Origin: Singulisphaera sp.
GTDB taxonomy: Bacteria; Planctomycetota; Planctomycetia; Isosphaerales; Isosphaeraceae
DNA: 64,000 nt
Assembly (NCBI GenBank): GCA_027451445.1
Contig: DAIDJG010000536.1
Span: 33,138 to 97,137, forward strand
Reading direction: 5' to 3'
Below the pieces are notes generated by a model. The model did not search any database. It had not been told where the DNA came from and saw only the letters and a list, made by a program, of their open reading frames with translations. Below are positions 7,918-16,198 of this stretch, one piece after another; the first letter of the stretch is position 1; each line of letters begins with the position of its first letter. The translations under genes were made by a program, and so were the position numbers.

Positions 7918-8379
7918 GTGAGGCAACGGTTGTCCGTGCGCGCTAAGAATCGGCCCGGTCTTGCGGCCGTCGAACTGGCGCTTTTGCTCCCTCTGCTCGC
8001 TTACATGCTGATGGCCGCGGTGGACTTCGCCCGGATTTTTTACTCCGAGATGGTCCTGGACGGCTGCGCCCGGAACGGCGCGCTTTACGGCCAGCTCACG
8101 GCGAACGATCCGACATCCGCTTTCGCGAGCCTCCAGGCCGCTGCCCTGGCTGACGCCAACGCCAACGGTCTGACACCCGCACCGACGGTTGCCGTCGGCT
8201 ACGGTTCGAGCGCCGCTGGCCCCTTTTCCCAAACGAACTACGCCGGCTCCAGCTTTGTCCAGGTGTCCGTCACATGGACATTCGACACCCTTGCGTCTTA
8301 TCCGGGCATCCCCAATCAGTCGCAAATCACGCGTGTCTGCACGATGGCGATCCCACCGACGTTTCCGATCCTGAATTGA
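7918..8379 (+). CDS. TadE-like pseudopilin
   Basis: 153 aa. The short basic N-terminus MRQRLSVRAKNRPGLAAVE is followed by one membrane segment LALLLPLLAYMLMAAVDFAR (about residues 20-40), then IFYSEMVLDGCARNGALY and a beta-rich exported part. The AAVELAL.LPL signature is that of TadE family minor pseudopilins, processed by a prepilin peptidase. GTG 7918 has GAGGAG at 7904-7909. First of three similar genes in a row. No CpaF/TadA ATPase or TadB/C is in the window, so the assembly machinery must be elsewhere. Confidence 0.85.
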   Translation: MRQRLSVRAKNRPGLAAVELALLLPLLAYMLMAAVDFARIFYSEMVLDGCARNGALYGQLTANDPTSAFASLQAAALADANANGLTPAPTVAVGYGSSAAGPFSQTNYAGSSFVQVSVTWTFDTLASYPGIPNQSQITRVCTMAIPPTFPILN

Positions 8380-8428
8380 CCCCAAGTTGCCCCCGTCCCG
8401 CAGACGAGGGGATTCCTGAGGCCGAACG

Positions 8429-8881
8429 ATGCGAACTCAATGCGGGCACCGTCAACGACGCGGTGCGACGGTCGTCGAATACAGCCTGGTGTGCTCTGCC
8501 CTCGTCCTCGTTCTTTTCGGCATCCTGGTTGCCGGCATGGGGGTCTTTCGCTACCAGCAGGTCTCGTTGCTGGCGCGTGAGGGGGCCCGCTGGGCGTCGG
8601 TGCACGGGGCCCTGTATGCCAAGGAGACGGGCCTGCAAGCGGCCTCGGCGGCGGACGTATTCACGCAGGCCATCCAGTCCCGGGCCGTCGCGCTCGACCC
8701 GACCCTTCTGAGCAGTACGGTGACCTGGAACACGTCCAACCAGCCTTACCATTACGACACGGTCAGCGGGACCTATATCGCCAACACAGTCACGGTGACA
8801 CTCAGCTACAACTGGATCCCCGAGTGGGCCGGCTCGGGTATGACGCTGACGTCCTCGTCGACGGTGCCGATGTTTTACTAG
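8429..8881 (+). CDS. TadE-like pseudopilin
   Basis: 150 aa. The N-terminus RQRRGATVVEYSLVCSALVL is the TadE pattern (short basic leader, G, then a Glu five residues into the hydrophobic helix), followed by VSLLAREGARWASVHGA. The remainder is an exported domain with NTVTVTLSYNWIPEW near the end. It lies 49 bases after the previous TadE-like gene and should be co-transcribed with it. Confidence 0.85.
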   Translation: MRTQCGHRQRRGATVVEYSLVCSALVLVLFGILVAGMGVFRYQQVSLLAREGARWASVHGALYAKETGLQAASAADVFTQAIQSRAVALDPTLLSSTVTWNTSNQPYHYDTVSGTYIANTVTVTLSYNWIPEWAGSGMTLTSSSTVPMFY

Positions 8882-8955
8882 TCGTACCGGGCCGCGCGCC
8901 GCCTCTCTCTGGAGCGGCGTGCTAGCCTTGAGGCCTGCTTACTGGGAGTCGATCC

Positions 8956-10242
8956 GTGAGATGCCAGAGCCGATCTTCCCGCCGCCGAGGGGCGGTGGCC
9001 CCATTCATCGCCCTGTGCTCGCTCGTCCTTCTCGGCGTCATGGCGCTTTCGCTGGACGGCGGCTTGCTGATGTACGAACGGCAGCGGACGCGTACGGCCG
9101 CCGATGCCGCCGCCCTGGCCGCCGCGCAGCAGCTCTTCCTCCATTACCCGACCAACGCCGGGCTTGATCTGGATGGAAGCGCCAAGCAGGCCGCGCTGGC
9201 GGTGGCCGCCGCCGCGGGATATACGAATGATAGCGTGAATAGCGTTGTGACGGTCAATACGCCTCCCCAGTCGGGGCCGTTCGCAGGGACAACGGGTTAC
9301 ACCGAAATCATCCTCCAGCTCAATCAGCCCCGGTGCTTCAGCGCGATCTGGGGCTCCAGCAGCCTCACCGTGACCGCTCGATCCGTCGCCCGCGGCCTTT
9401 GGGCCCCCTTCAACAACGGTATCATCCTGCTGGACCCGACGATGCCGAGCGCACTGGCCCTTAGCGGAGGGGGCACGGTCACCGTACAGAACTCCTCGGT
9501 GATCGTCGATTCGAACAACTCAGAGGCCGCGTATTCCGGCGGCGGAAGCATTGCCGCGGCCAATGAGTTCGACGTCGTGGGCGGATATGGCGTGAGCAAT
9601 GGAGGTTCCTTCGTCGGCCCGGTTTACACCGACTCCATCCCGGCCCCTGATCCACTCGCGTACCTACCCGAGCCCGACCCCACCACGCTCACGCTTCAGA
9701 GCACAAAGAAGATCAATATCACCGGGGGAAACGTCACCTTGTCGCCCGGCGTGTACGAGGGGGGTATTGCCATCTCGGGGAACGCGAACGTCACGCTCTC
9801 GCCCGGAATCTACTATATGGGCGGGGGTGGTTTTTCGTTCGGTGGTGGCGGGTCGGTCGGCGGCACGCTGACCGGTTCCGGCGTGATGATTTATAACGCA
9901 CCGTCGTCGAAGAGCAACAGCGACGTCATCTCCATCAAAGGCAACTCCAGCTCGAGCATCAGCCTCAGCCCGCCAACGTCCGGTCTCTATCAAGGCATTT
10001 CGCTCTTCCAGGAGCGCACCGCGAATCAGCCGATCAACATCACCGGAAACGGCTCGTTCACGGTTACGGGGACATTTTATGGCGCGGCGGCCAACCTGAG
10101 CGTCGCGGGCAACGGCGTGAACAACATTATCGGGTCACAGTACATTAGCGACTCGCTGACCACGTCGGGTGGCGGCTCCTACTACGTTGCCTGGGACGCC
10201 AACAAGAGCGCACGCAAGCGCATTATCGGCCTGGTCGAGTAG
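8956..10242 (+). CDS. TadG-like exported protein
   Basis: 428 aa. The leader RRRGAVAPFIALCSLVLLGV (about residues 9-28), then ALSLDGGLLMYERQRTRTAADAAALAAAQ, is the TadG/Tad_N signature. The rest is an exported domain rich in Gly, Ser, Asn and Thr, with repeated strand-turn patterns (NITGGNVTLSPGVYEGG, ISGNANVTLSPGIYYMGGGG) that suggest a beta-helix or adhesin-like fold. GTG 8956 has GGAG about nine bases upstream. Third gene of the tad-like cluster; it may sit at the cell surface or within the pilus. Confidence 0.8.
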   Translation: MRCQSRSSRRRGAVAPFIALCSLVLLGVMALSLDGGLLMYERQRTRTAADAAALAAAQQLFLHYPTNAGLDLDGSAKQAALAVAAAAGYTNDSVNSVVTVNTPPQSGPFAGTTGYTEIILQLNQPRCFSAIWGSSSLTVTARSVARGLWAPFNNGIILLDPTMPSALALSGGGTVTVQNSSVIVDSNNSEAAYSGGGSIAAANEFDVVGGYGVSNGGSFVGPVYTDSIPAPDPLAYLPEPDPTTLTLQSTKKINITGGNVTLSPGVYEGGIAISGNANVTLSPGIYYMGGGGFSFGGGGSVGGTLTGSGVMIYNAPSSKSNSDVISIKGNSSSSISLSPPTSGLYQGISLFQERTANQPINITGNGSFTVTGTFYGAAANLSVAGNGVNNIIGSQYISDSLTTSGGGSYYVAWDANKSARKRIIGLVE

Positions 10243-10757
10243 GGACCTGCCGACCCTGGGCTCAGGCGAGATAGATAAGGATTCTCAAGTGATTCCACTA
10301 TTTGCTTGATCTGGCCCTCAGGGCGTTGTGGGTTCGCAAGAGACGGTTCGGCCACCCTGTGAAAACAACCTTCAACATGCGTTGCTCGCATATTCCTCTC
10401 AGTAATGCTCCTGCGGCCCTTTCGGCTCATTCCGTGGTCTTGATGTCGAGCTACGGGAACGGGTGTCGGGCCTTACTCAGTTCGGCCGAATCGGCATCAG
10501 GGATTACGAGGACGCGATGCTCGGGGCGAGCAAACCTAGCACCCCAGGGATCCCGGTGCTATCGCATGTCCTCCCATCTGCCCCGAACGGGGATTTCAGC
10601 ATTCTCGCCCGGGCATCGCAGGCGTACCATTTCGAGGTCGGTCATGACCGCTGCTCAGTCATCGCGCGATGCGATATGATAACGCCTCATCCGCCGGCAA
10701 TGCTCGACGAACTTGGTGGATCGGCCGAGCGCGCCGGCGACATGGGATCAATCGACG
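10243..10757. other. Gene-free stretch
   Basis: Short open frames on both strands have no ribosome site and no recognisable content. A hairpin-capable stretch, TAGCACC...GGTGCTA, lies near 10537-10561. A possible TATGAT -10 sits near 10675 ahead of the DUF7691-like gene, without a clear -35. Confidence 0.4.
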
Positions 10758-11348
10758 ATGAGCTATGGGATCATGCCGTTTACCGTGCAATTGGCCCTCG
10801 TAGAGCGGGCCTTCGGCTCTCAGGATGCGGCCCTCGTGTCCGCGATCGCCGACGAGTTCGCCGACCTCTTTGAGCAGGATCGGTTCGATGCCGATGATGA
10901 GGACGAACTGACGCTGGAACTAGCCCTCCACGAGATCGTCGAGGGAAAGCCGCTACGGGAGGGATACGGCAGTAAGTACGGCTATGTGCTTAAGATGCTT
11001 TGCTGGCACCTCGGCAAGCACCTGCCGAACGCCCATTTTTCTTCGATGGACTCCGACTGGGCCGACGAGGTGGACCGGGGACTGAGCCGGGCGGGAGTCC
11101 CGCCCGAGACGCTTGCCCTGAGCTGGCACCTCATTTACCGGGGTTCGCCCGTCGCCATCCCGGAACCAGATGACTTCCCGGCAATCGGCTACCTCAGAGC
11201 TGTCGAGGTCACCCCGGCTCTGCGTGCCCTCGAGTCCGCCAACCTGGCGGCGCTGGAGCCCGAGGTTCGAGAGGCCGTGAGGGAACTCATCGGCTGGTTG
11301 GAGGAGTGCAGCAGGTCGGCCTGCGACCTCGTGTGCTTCTACCACTGA
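10758..11348 (+). CDS. DUF7691-like protein
   Basis: 196 aa starting MSYGIMPFTVQLALVERAFG. The middle contains YGYVLKMLCWHLGKHLPNAHFSSM, SDWADEVDRGLSRAGVP, and GSPVAIPEPDDFPAIGYL. I recognise this arrangement as the DUF7691 family, soluble proteins of about 200 aa with no known function that are often found singly. ATG 10758 was chosen because the family start matches; an upstream ATG at 10713 would add a Pro/Ala-rich extension. No partner gene is adjacent. Confidence 0.7.
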   Translation: MSYGIMPFTVQLALVERAFGSQDAALVSAIADEFADLFEQDRFDADDEDELTLELALHEIVEGKPLREGYGSKYGYVLKMLCWHLGKHLPNAHFSSMDSDWADEVDRGLSRAGVPPETLALSWHLIYRGSPVAIPEPDDFPAIGYLRAVEVTPALRALESANLAALEPEVREAVRELIGWLEECSRSACDLVCFYH

Positions 11349-11551
11349 CCGACTCGCCCAACCAGAAGTTTATTAGCGTTGTCCATAGCGTTCTTTGCCC
11401 ATCGCCCGAAAGGGGCGTCCGAACCCTCGAGGCTTCGGTTCCCTCCTTCGAGAAGCGACGGATGGGCGCATCGCGGCGACGGCACGTGTGAAGCGATGGT
11501 GGTCCGCTGGAGAGAACGCGCGCGTTAGGCCACGACTTTGCGACGAATTCT

Positions 11552-11583
11552 CGAACGGGCGACCTGTCGGTAACGCCCGTTCG
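11552..11583. repeat. Perfect 10-bp hairpin downstream of the PepSY-like gene
   Basis: CGAACGGGCG at 11552-11561 pairs with CGCCCGTTCG at 11574-11583 across a 12-nt loop. It lies five bases past the 3' end of the minus-strand PepSY-like gene. No T-run follows on either strand, so it may stabilise the mRNA 3' end rather than terminate on its own. Confidence 0.6.
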
Positions 11584-11587
11584 GCCA

Positions 11588-12295
11588 CTACTCGCCAGCG
11601 TCGTCCAACAGCTTTGAAATCAAGATTCCGCCCTCGTTGACCTCAACGACGTAGACCTTGTCCTGGATCTCGATCTCCGTTTCGTAGACGTGGCCGTCGA
11701 TCCCTGTAGAGCGCGTGATGGAACCGATCTTACCGTCGTGGGCTTGGTCTTTGAACGCCTTCTGGACGGCCGCAGGGCACTTATCGAGCTCGATCTCGTC
11801 TTCGTCGATGATGAGCGATTTCTCGATGAGCATGCCGTCGTGCGCGACGACGATCTCGTACTCGCGGTTTCCGATCGCCACAATGGCCGCGTAGATCGTC
11901 CCGCCGTACTTCACGTCCTTGCCGACGGTCTCGATTTTCGTGCCCTTGGCCTCGAAGTGAAGTGCCTTCTGAACGGCGGCCGGACACTCGTTGAACGGAA
12001 CCTCGTCGGCGTCGGCCTCCATGCTGATTTCCTGGAGCGTTCCGTCCTCGGCAACCGCCATCTCGTAATGCTTGGTGCTGCTGATGAACACGGCCCAAAA
12101 CGTCGTCTTTCCGTCCTCGGTCTCCTTGCTCACCTTGTCGATCCGCGCGCCCTTCGATTCGGCCTGGATCGTCTTCTGGACCGGAACGGGGCACGCGGTC
12201 AACTTGATCTCCGTGTCGTCATCGCCACGGACCGCGGTTGTCCACAGCGCGACGGAAAGCCCAAGTGCAAGCACACGGATTGGCAACTGGTTCAT
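11588..12295 (-). CDS. Exported protein with three PepSY-like repeats
   Basis: 235 aa. Signal peptide: MNQLPIRVLALGLSVALWTTAVRG. Three repeats of about 60-70 residues follow, each beginning with a C-P-[VA]-x-VQK motif (CPVPVQKTIQ, CPAAVQKALH, CPAAVQKAFK) and each ending in an EDG/HDG/NEGG turn. This is the PepSY-like fold (DUF2874-type), seen in periplasmic proteins thought to bind or inhibit. The repeated cysteine at the same place in each unit is notable and could bind metal or form disulfides. It reads away from the gene at 12444 but on the same strand, about 150 bases downstream of it. Confidence 0.75.
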   Translation of the reverse strand: MNQLPIRVLALGLSVALWTTAVRGDDDTEIKLTACPVPVQKTIQAESKGARIDKVSKETEDGKTTFWAVFISSTKHYEMAVAEDGTLQEISMEADADEVPFNECPAAVQKALHFEAKGTKIETVGKDVKYGGTIYAAIVAIGNREYEIVVAHDGMLIEKSLIIDEDEIELDKCPAAVQKAFKDQAHDGKIGSITRSTGIDGHVYETEIEIQDKVYVVEVNEGGILISKLLDDAGE

Positions 12296-12443
12296 GGGTT
12301 GGAAACTCGTTTGTGAGGAAGGTCGAACGACACGTTAAGCGCTGTCGGAACCTCGTGATTCCGGACGATGGCGCCCGCGATTGAGAGCAGAGACGGACAC
12401 GAAACTTTGGTAGCGCGGGCGCTCGTTTGAGGATCCCGGTCGA

Positions 12444-13244
12444 TCAACGCACGGTCAAGGCGGTGTGGAGTTCTCGAGCGGCCATCTGCACGTGATTCAC
12501 GGCTTGGCCGTGTCGCGTCGTTCCCGACTGGCTCATCATGTGCGAGCCAATGGTTTGCAGCCGCTGGAGCGATCGGTTCATCAGGCTGTCCGACTGGGCC
12601 TGGGACATCCGCATGCGACCCCGATTGCCGCCTTGGTTTTTGCCGCGGTTGTTCATGGTCCTCATCGAGGTTCGCATGTACCCGGACGAGGAGTGGCTGA
12701 GCACTCGGATCGCTCGGCTCACGTGCTGGGCCGCGCGGGCGCGATGTCCTTTATAGTCGTGATCGATGCGCGTCAGCGTTCGGTGCACCGAACGCAACTG
12801 CGAGACTAGAGCCCGGTTGTAACGATGCATTCCGGCGTAGCGGTTCCGGCCATAGTAGCCGTGGCCCGAAGAGCGCCGGCGGTGCGGGTAACGGCCAGTG
12901 TAGGCGCGGGTGCTCCCCGTGCCGGTGCTCCGGGTCGCCATGTTGTGGCGCGCCGTGGTCTGCGGCTTGGCCCCGTTTGTCGCGGTGTGCGTGGTGGTGT
13001 GGTGTGCGATGGAGGGGCGCAGCGTCTTCGCGTGCGCTGTTGACGGACGCGGTTTTGGCATGCGCGGTTTCGACGGACGCGGCATCCTGGGCATGCGCAT
13101 GGACGGGCGAGGCGCCGCATGGGCGTGTCCACCGCCGTGGCCTCCTCCATGACCGCCTTTCGCCAACGCGGGGGCGGTGATCGAAAGGAGGAGGAATCCC
13201 GGCAGGATCGTCCAAAGTCCCAGGCACCGCAGAAGTCTTCTCAT
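12444..13244 (-). CDS. Secreted His/Arg/Ser-rich protein of unknown function
   Basis: 266 aa from ATG 13244, preceded on the minus strand by GAGGAA. Signal peptide: MRRLLRCLGLWTILPGFLLLSITAPALA. A GGHGGGHGGGHAHAA stretch follows, then a Pro/Met/Arg/Lys-rich low-complexity region (to about residue 110), then a basic region with helices (LVSQLRSVHRTLTRIDHDY, and a C-terminal HGQAVNHVQMAARELHTALT). The strongly positive mature protein with Gly-His repeats could bind metal or polyanions such as cell-surface polymers or DNA. No family recognised. The frame is open further upstream, but the signal peptide fixes the start. Confidence 0.65.
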   Translation of the reverse strand: MRRLLRCLGLWTILPGFLLLSITAPALAKGGHGGGHGGGHAHAAPRPSMRMPRMPRPSKPRMPKPRPSTAHAKTLRPSIAHHTTTHTATNGAKPQTTARHNMATRSTGTGSTRAYTGRYPHRRRSSGHGYYGRNRYAGMHRYNRALVSQLRSVHRTLTRIDHDYKGHRARAAQHVSRAIRVLSHSSSGYMRTSMRTMNNRGKNQGGNRGRMRMSQAQSDSLMNRSLQRLQTIGSHMMSQSGTTRHGQAVNHVQMAARELHTALTVR

Positions 13245-13777
13245 AACAGATTCCTCGCCCGCTTGGGTTTCGGCCGGATGCACGCGATAGGAGGCGTCTG
13301 AACAGGCCCCTCGCCCTGTCCAACGTGATTCACGGAGTTGCCGAGAGTGACGACACTCCCGGCATCCGGTAGCCCGTGAATGGACTTGGGACGCCGCTTT
13401 ATCCGGGTGCACCGATCTTTGTGTGTGTGAGTGCCACCATCTTAAACACCAGGTGGGGCAAAAAGTTCTGACGACGTGCCACAGGAATTGGTTGGAGCCG
13501 GGAAGAGATGGGATTCGATCCTGATTCGGACGCCCTCGTCGAGAGAGGGATCAGCCAGATTCCGAGCGCTGGAAGTCGAGAATTGGCGAGAGCGATTCAC
13601 GTTAAGGCTCTGCAAAAAAATCGACGGATCGCGCGAGGTTGACCCGAGTGGTAGGGTGGGTAACGCGACGGCAAAGCGCGTCTCGATCGCTCCGATGGCC
13701 CGCGCGGCCCTCATGTCGACCAGGAAACGCTAAAGTACGATTATGAGTTTGTCTAGGCGCGCAACGTCCCGGTCAGT
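13245..13777. other. Gene-free stretch
   Basis: Open frames here (for example plus strand 13476-13733) lack a ribosome site and recognisable content. The right end holds the TATACT box of the candidate RNA gene. Confidence 0.4.
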
Positions 13778-13784
13778 ATACTCC

Positions 13785-13989
13785 CCCGCGCTCGTTGGGA
13801 GGCGTTCACCGTCTTTTGCGAGCCGCTCGCCACTCGCCCTGATCCCGTGAAACGGTGATGGGGTCATTCGCTCTCGGTTGGCAATCGGGACTCCGCACCT
13901 CAGACGCGTCGGCCGCGCGCAGGGCCGACTGCACCCGAGACCACGCCGCTGGCGGCCAGCCCTCCGGACGCGCGCCGGAGGGCTTTTTT
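13785..13989 (+). ncRNA. Candidate structured non-coding RNA with intrinsic terminator
   Basis: About 200 nt between a good -10 box (TATACT, 13778-13783) and a strong terminator at 13958-13989 hold several stable hairpins and no protein-like frame. They include TGATCCC/GGGGTCA enclosing CCGTGAAACGG (about 13850-13880), the TCTCGGTT...AATCGGGA hairpin (about 13873-13891), and GTCGGCC/GGCCGAC (about 13909-13928). A terminator with no upstream plus-strand gene needs a transcript, and an RNA gene is the natural reading. I could not match it to 6S, RNase P, SRP or tmRNA. The 5' end is approximate. Confidence 0.5.
13958..13989 (+). terminator. Strong intrinsic terminator
   Basis: AGCCCTCCGG (13958-13967) and CCGGAGGGCT (13975-13984) form a perfect 10-bp GC-rich stem with a 7-nt loop, followed by six T (13984-13989). 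It ends the candidate RNA; no plus-strand protein gene lies within 2.6 kb upstream. Confidence 0.9.
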
Positions 13990-14305
13990 CTGTGCGCCCG
14001 CCCATGCTGCGGCGGACGATGGAGAACTGCGCCGAATCGTGAGATCTCGCCTGACGAGTCCTGATGGATATGGCGACTCTATGGTTTTTAATCGCGCACT
14101 TGCTTCCCTCCTGGAGCAATGGCACCTCGGGAACGGACACGCGCGCAATCGGCCAGTCTGGGAGAAGGATGCCGCGTGTTGAGGCTGCGTGGCATCATTC
14201 GCGACGGACGGTCTCAATTCCCGCTGACCAGTTGCCACCGACTTCTCGGCGCACTATTGTCAAACAGATGGAATTCGTCTTTCCCAGGACGCATCCACAC
14301 ACACT
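13990..14305. other. Gene-free stretch
   Basis: Nothing recognisable; short frames on both strands have no start signals or family content. Confidence 0.4.
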
Positions 14306-14357
14306 CTGAGGAGTTCGGTGCCCCAGGGGGCGGGACGGTTCCCTCAAAACTCCTCAG
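14306..14357 (+). promoter_or_regulatory. Inverted repeat in leader of the small gene at 14390
   Basis: CTGAGGAGTT (14306-14315) and AACTCCTCAG (14348-14357) are perfect complements separated by 32 nt that include a GGGGGCGGG run. The second arm ends 33 bases before the ATG. It may be an operator or a leader hairpin; no known riboswitch was recognised. Confidence 0.4.
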
Positions 14358-14389
14358 GGTCTGTCAGTTCCCTCTCAAGGAGCGAGACG

Positions 14390-14623
14390 ATGCCGCCTTT
14401 CCCGCCGGGGATGGGTCGATTCGAGCAAGGACAAGGATCCGTCGCTTCTCCAGGCGAAGAGCTCTTGCCCATGCAAATCGTGGTCGGATCCGTGCTTTGC
14501 GATCTGAAGGTGTGGAGCGACGAGGAGTGGGCCGCCCTCTCCGAAACGGAACGGCCTCTCGTGTACGAGCATTTCCCACAGTTGGGCTGGGTGGGCGGGG
14601 TGCCGAGGGTGCAGTTGAATTAA
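14390..14623 (+). CDS. Small hypothetical protein
   Basis: 77 aa, MPPFPPGMGRFEQGQG at the start and WSDEEWAALSETERPLVYEH in the middle, with a Trp/Gly-rich end (FPQLGWVGGVP). AAGGAG at 14377-14382 is well placed for ATG 14390. No family recognised. The gene is followed 47 bases later by a strong terminator and is probably a single-gene unit. Confidence 0.6.
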   Translation: MPPFPPGMGRFEQGQGSVASPGEELLPMQIVVGSVLCDLKVWSDEEWAALSETERPLVYEHFPQLGWVGGVPRVQLN

Positions 14624-14669
14624 GCTGAATTCGATCGCGTCGTCCGCCACAAATCGTGAAATAAACTCA

Positions 14670-14726
14670 AAGATTTCCTCTCCGCCGTGGTTTTTCGCCG
14701 GTGGGGAGGAAATCTTGTATTTTTTT
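14670..14726 (+). terminator. Intrinsic terminator
   Basis: AAGATTTCCTC (14670-14680) pairs with GAGGAAATCTT (14706-14716); the inner TCCGCCG/CGGTGGG extends the stem to about 18 bp. A T-rich tail with seven T follows (14720-14726). It separates the small gene at 14390 from the promoter at 14737. Confidence 0.85.
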
Positions 14727-14736
14727 CATTTTTTGG

Positions 14737-14766
14737 TTGTCTAAGAAGACCGCGGTGTCCTATAGT
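14737..14766 (+). promoter_or_regulatory. Sigma-70-type promoter of the 14886 gene
   Basis: TTGTCT (14737-14742), an 18-nt spacer, then TATAGT (14761-14766). It lies just after a terminator and about 120 bases before the ATG, so it should drive the small conserved gene and perhaps the sigma factor behind it. Confidence 0.6.
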
Positions 14767-14885
14767 CACCACTGTTGGCGCTATGGAAGCTCCAATTGTG
14801 AGAGCAGGACGCTCAAGGATGACACAACGCACCCTCAACGTGGCGAAGTTGCTACGCGGGAATGCCCCACGAAGGAGCACCTTCG

Positions 14886-15185
14886 ATGAGTCAACGTCAA
14901 GCCTCTCAGCAAACCGTCGAACTGCTTCCCCCGCCCAATGCGTCTGGACACTCCTGGACCGATCGCAAGGCCAGTGAGCGTTCCCAACGCGCCGCGAAGG
15001 CTCGCAATTCGAGCACTCGTCGTCGCCTGGTGGATCCGACCACCTGCGATCGCGACTACACGGATGTCGAGCTGGAATTCATGCGTGCCATGCAGGACTA
15101 CAAGCAGCAAAGCGGCCGGATGTTCCCGACCTGGAGCGAAGTTCTCGAAGTGCTCAAAGCCCTGGGCTACGAGAAGAGCCGCTGA
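14886..15185 (+). CDS. Small conserved planctomycete protein
   Basis: 99 aa. A Gln/Ser-rich N-terminus and a basic middle ([19 protein letters not shown]) precede a conserved-looking C-terminus, [20 protein letters not shown] then [20 protein letters not shown] recall this FMRAM..YK...[17 protein letters not shown] pattern as a widespread planctomycete protein of unknown function; the end looks like a small helical domain. GAAGGAG at 14871-14877 supports ATG 14886 over ATG 14862. It precedes the sigma factor by 108 bases on the same strand. Confidence 0.75.
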   Translation: MSQRQASQQTVELLPPPNASGHSWTDRKASERSQRAAKARNSSTRRRLVDPTTCDRDYTDVELEFMRAMQDYKQQSGRMFPTWSEVLEVLKALGYEKSR

Positions 15186-15293
15186 TCCCAGTCTGATTCG
15201 ATCTCCTCTCCTCATCAGCATCATTCAAAACACAGGAAGTTTCCTCATCCTCAAACCCTGCCCGTCGGCAGGTGTTCACCGGAGCCGTGCGCG

Positions 15294-16124
15294 ATGAGCC
15301 ATCGTCATCGGAAGAGCTTGTATCGAGACTCAACGCTCGCCCCCTACTTGAACCAGATCAACGACACGCCACTCCTTTCGGCCGCGGAAGAGCGTGAGTT
15401 GTCCAGCCAGGTCGCCGAGGGAGACCCGTACGCTCGCGAGCGGATGGTCCGGGCCAACCTGCGCCTCGTGGTTAACATTGCACGGGAATACCGCAACAAA
15501 GGTCTCTCTCTCGAAGATCTGATCGAGGAGGGGAACCTGGGACTGATGCGTGCCGTCGAGGGATATGACGGGGGCGTCGGGGTCCGCTTCAGCACCTACG
15601 CAAGCTACTGGATCAAACAATCGATCCGCTCGGCCCTGATCCGACATGGGAAGTCGATCCGCCTGCCCGCCTACATGGTCGTGCTGCTCGGCAAGTGGCG
15701 GCGCGCGACGGCGGCGCTGAGCGAGGAACTGGGACGGCCTCCGATGCCCGACGAAGTGGGCGCGTTGCTGGGCCTGTCCAAAAAGAAGACCGCCATGGTC
15801 GTCGTCGCCCTGCAGGTCCAGGACCTCAACCGACACGAAGACGATGTCGAGGGTGAGGAGTCCGTACTCGATTCCTTGACCGACCCGCGACACGTCATCC
15901 CCGACGCCCATCTGTCCGAGCGTGAGGAATGGGAACGGATCGCCGACCGTCTCGATTCCCTGGGAACGCGCGAAGCGGCCATCATCCGGATGCGGTTCGG
16001 GCTGGGACCCGATCAACCGATGACCCTCCAGGAAGTTGGCCGCCAATTGAACCTGACTCGCGAACGCGTCCGCCAACTGGAACGTGGCGCACTGGCCGAG
16101 CTCGCGGCCGTGGCAAGCGCTTGA
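15294..16124 (+). CDS. Group 2 sigma-70 factor (RpoD/RpoS-like)
   Basis: 276 aa. Region 1.2 is STLAPYLNQINDTPLLSAAE. Region 2 runs from RMVRANLRLVVNIAREYRNK through LIEEGNLGLMRAVEGYD to RFSTYASYWIKQSIRSALI, with the usual -10 recognition and melting residues. Region 3 follows (PMPDEVGALLGLSKKKTAMV). Region 4 ends MTLQEVGRQLNLTRERVRQL. It lacks the long N-terminal region 1.1 of RpoD and is RpoS-sized, so it is an alternative group 2 factor, probably for stress or stationary conditions. A terminator follows at 16168. Confidence 0.9.
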   Translation: MSHRHRKSLYRDSTLAPYLNQINDTPLLSAAEERELSSQVAEGDPYARERMVRANLRLVVNIAREYRNKGLSLEDLIEEGNLGLMRAVEGYDGGVGVRFSTYASYWIKQSIRSALIRHGKSIRLPAYMVVLLGKWRRATAALSEELGRPPMPDEVGALLGLSKKKTAMVVVALQVQDLNRHEDDVEGEESVLDSLTDPRHVIPDAHLSEREEWERIADRLDSLGTREAAIIRMRFGLGPDQPMTLQEVGRQLNLTRERVRQLERGALAELAAVASA

Positions 16125-16167
16125 GCCTCCATTCGGCTCCGTACGGAATCTTCCGATATCCATTCCG

Positions 16168-16196
16168 GGAGCGCTCCTTTTGGGGAGCGCTCCTTT
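16168..16196 (+). terminator. Intrinsic terminator after the sigma factor
   Basis: Two copies of the self-complementary GGAGCGCTCC (16168-16177 and 16184-16193) with a TTTTGG loop form a 10-bp stem, followed by a short T-run. Confidence 0.75.
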
Positions 16197-16198
16197 GT

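Noticed and set aside
13730..14140. 136-aa minus-strand protein over the RNA candidate
   Set aside because: No ribosome site or family content, and the region is dominated by hairpins and a plus-strand terminator.
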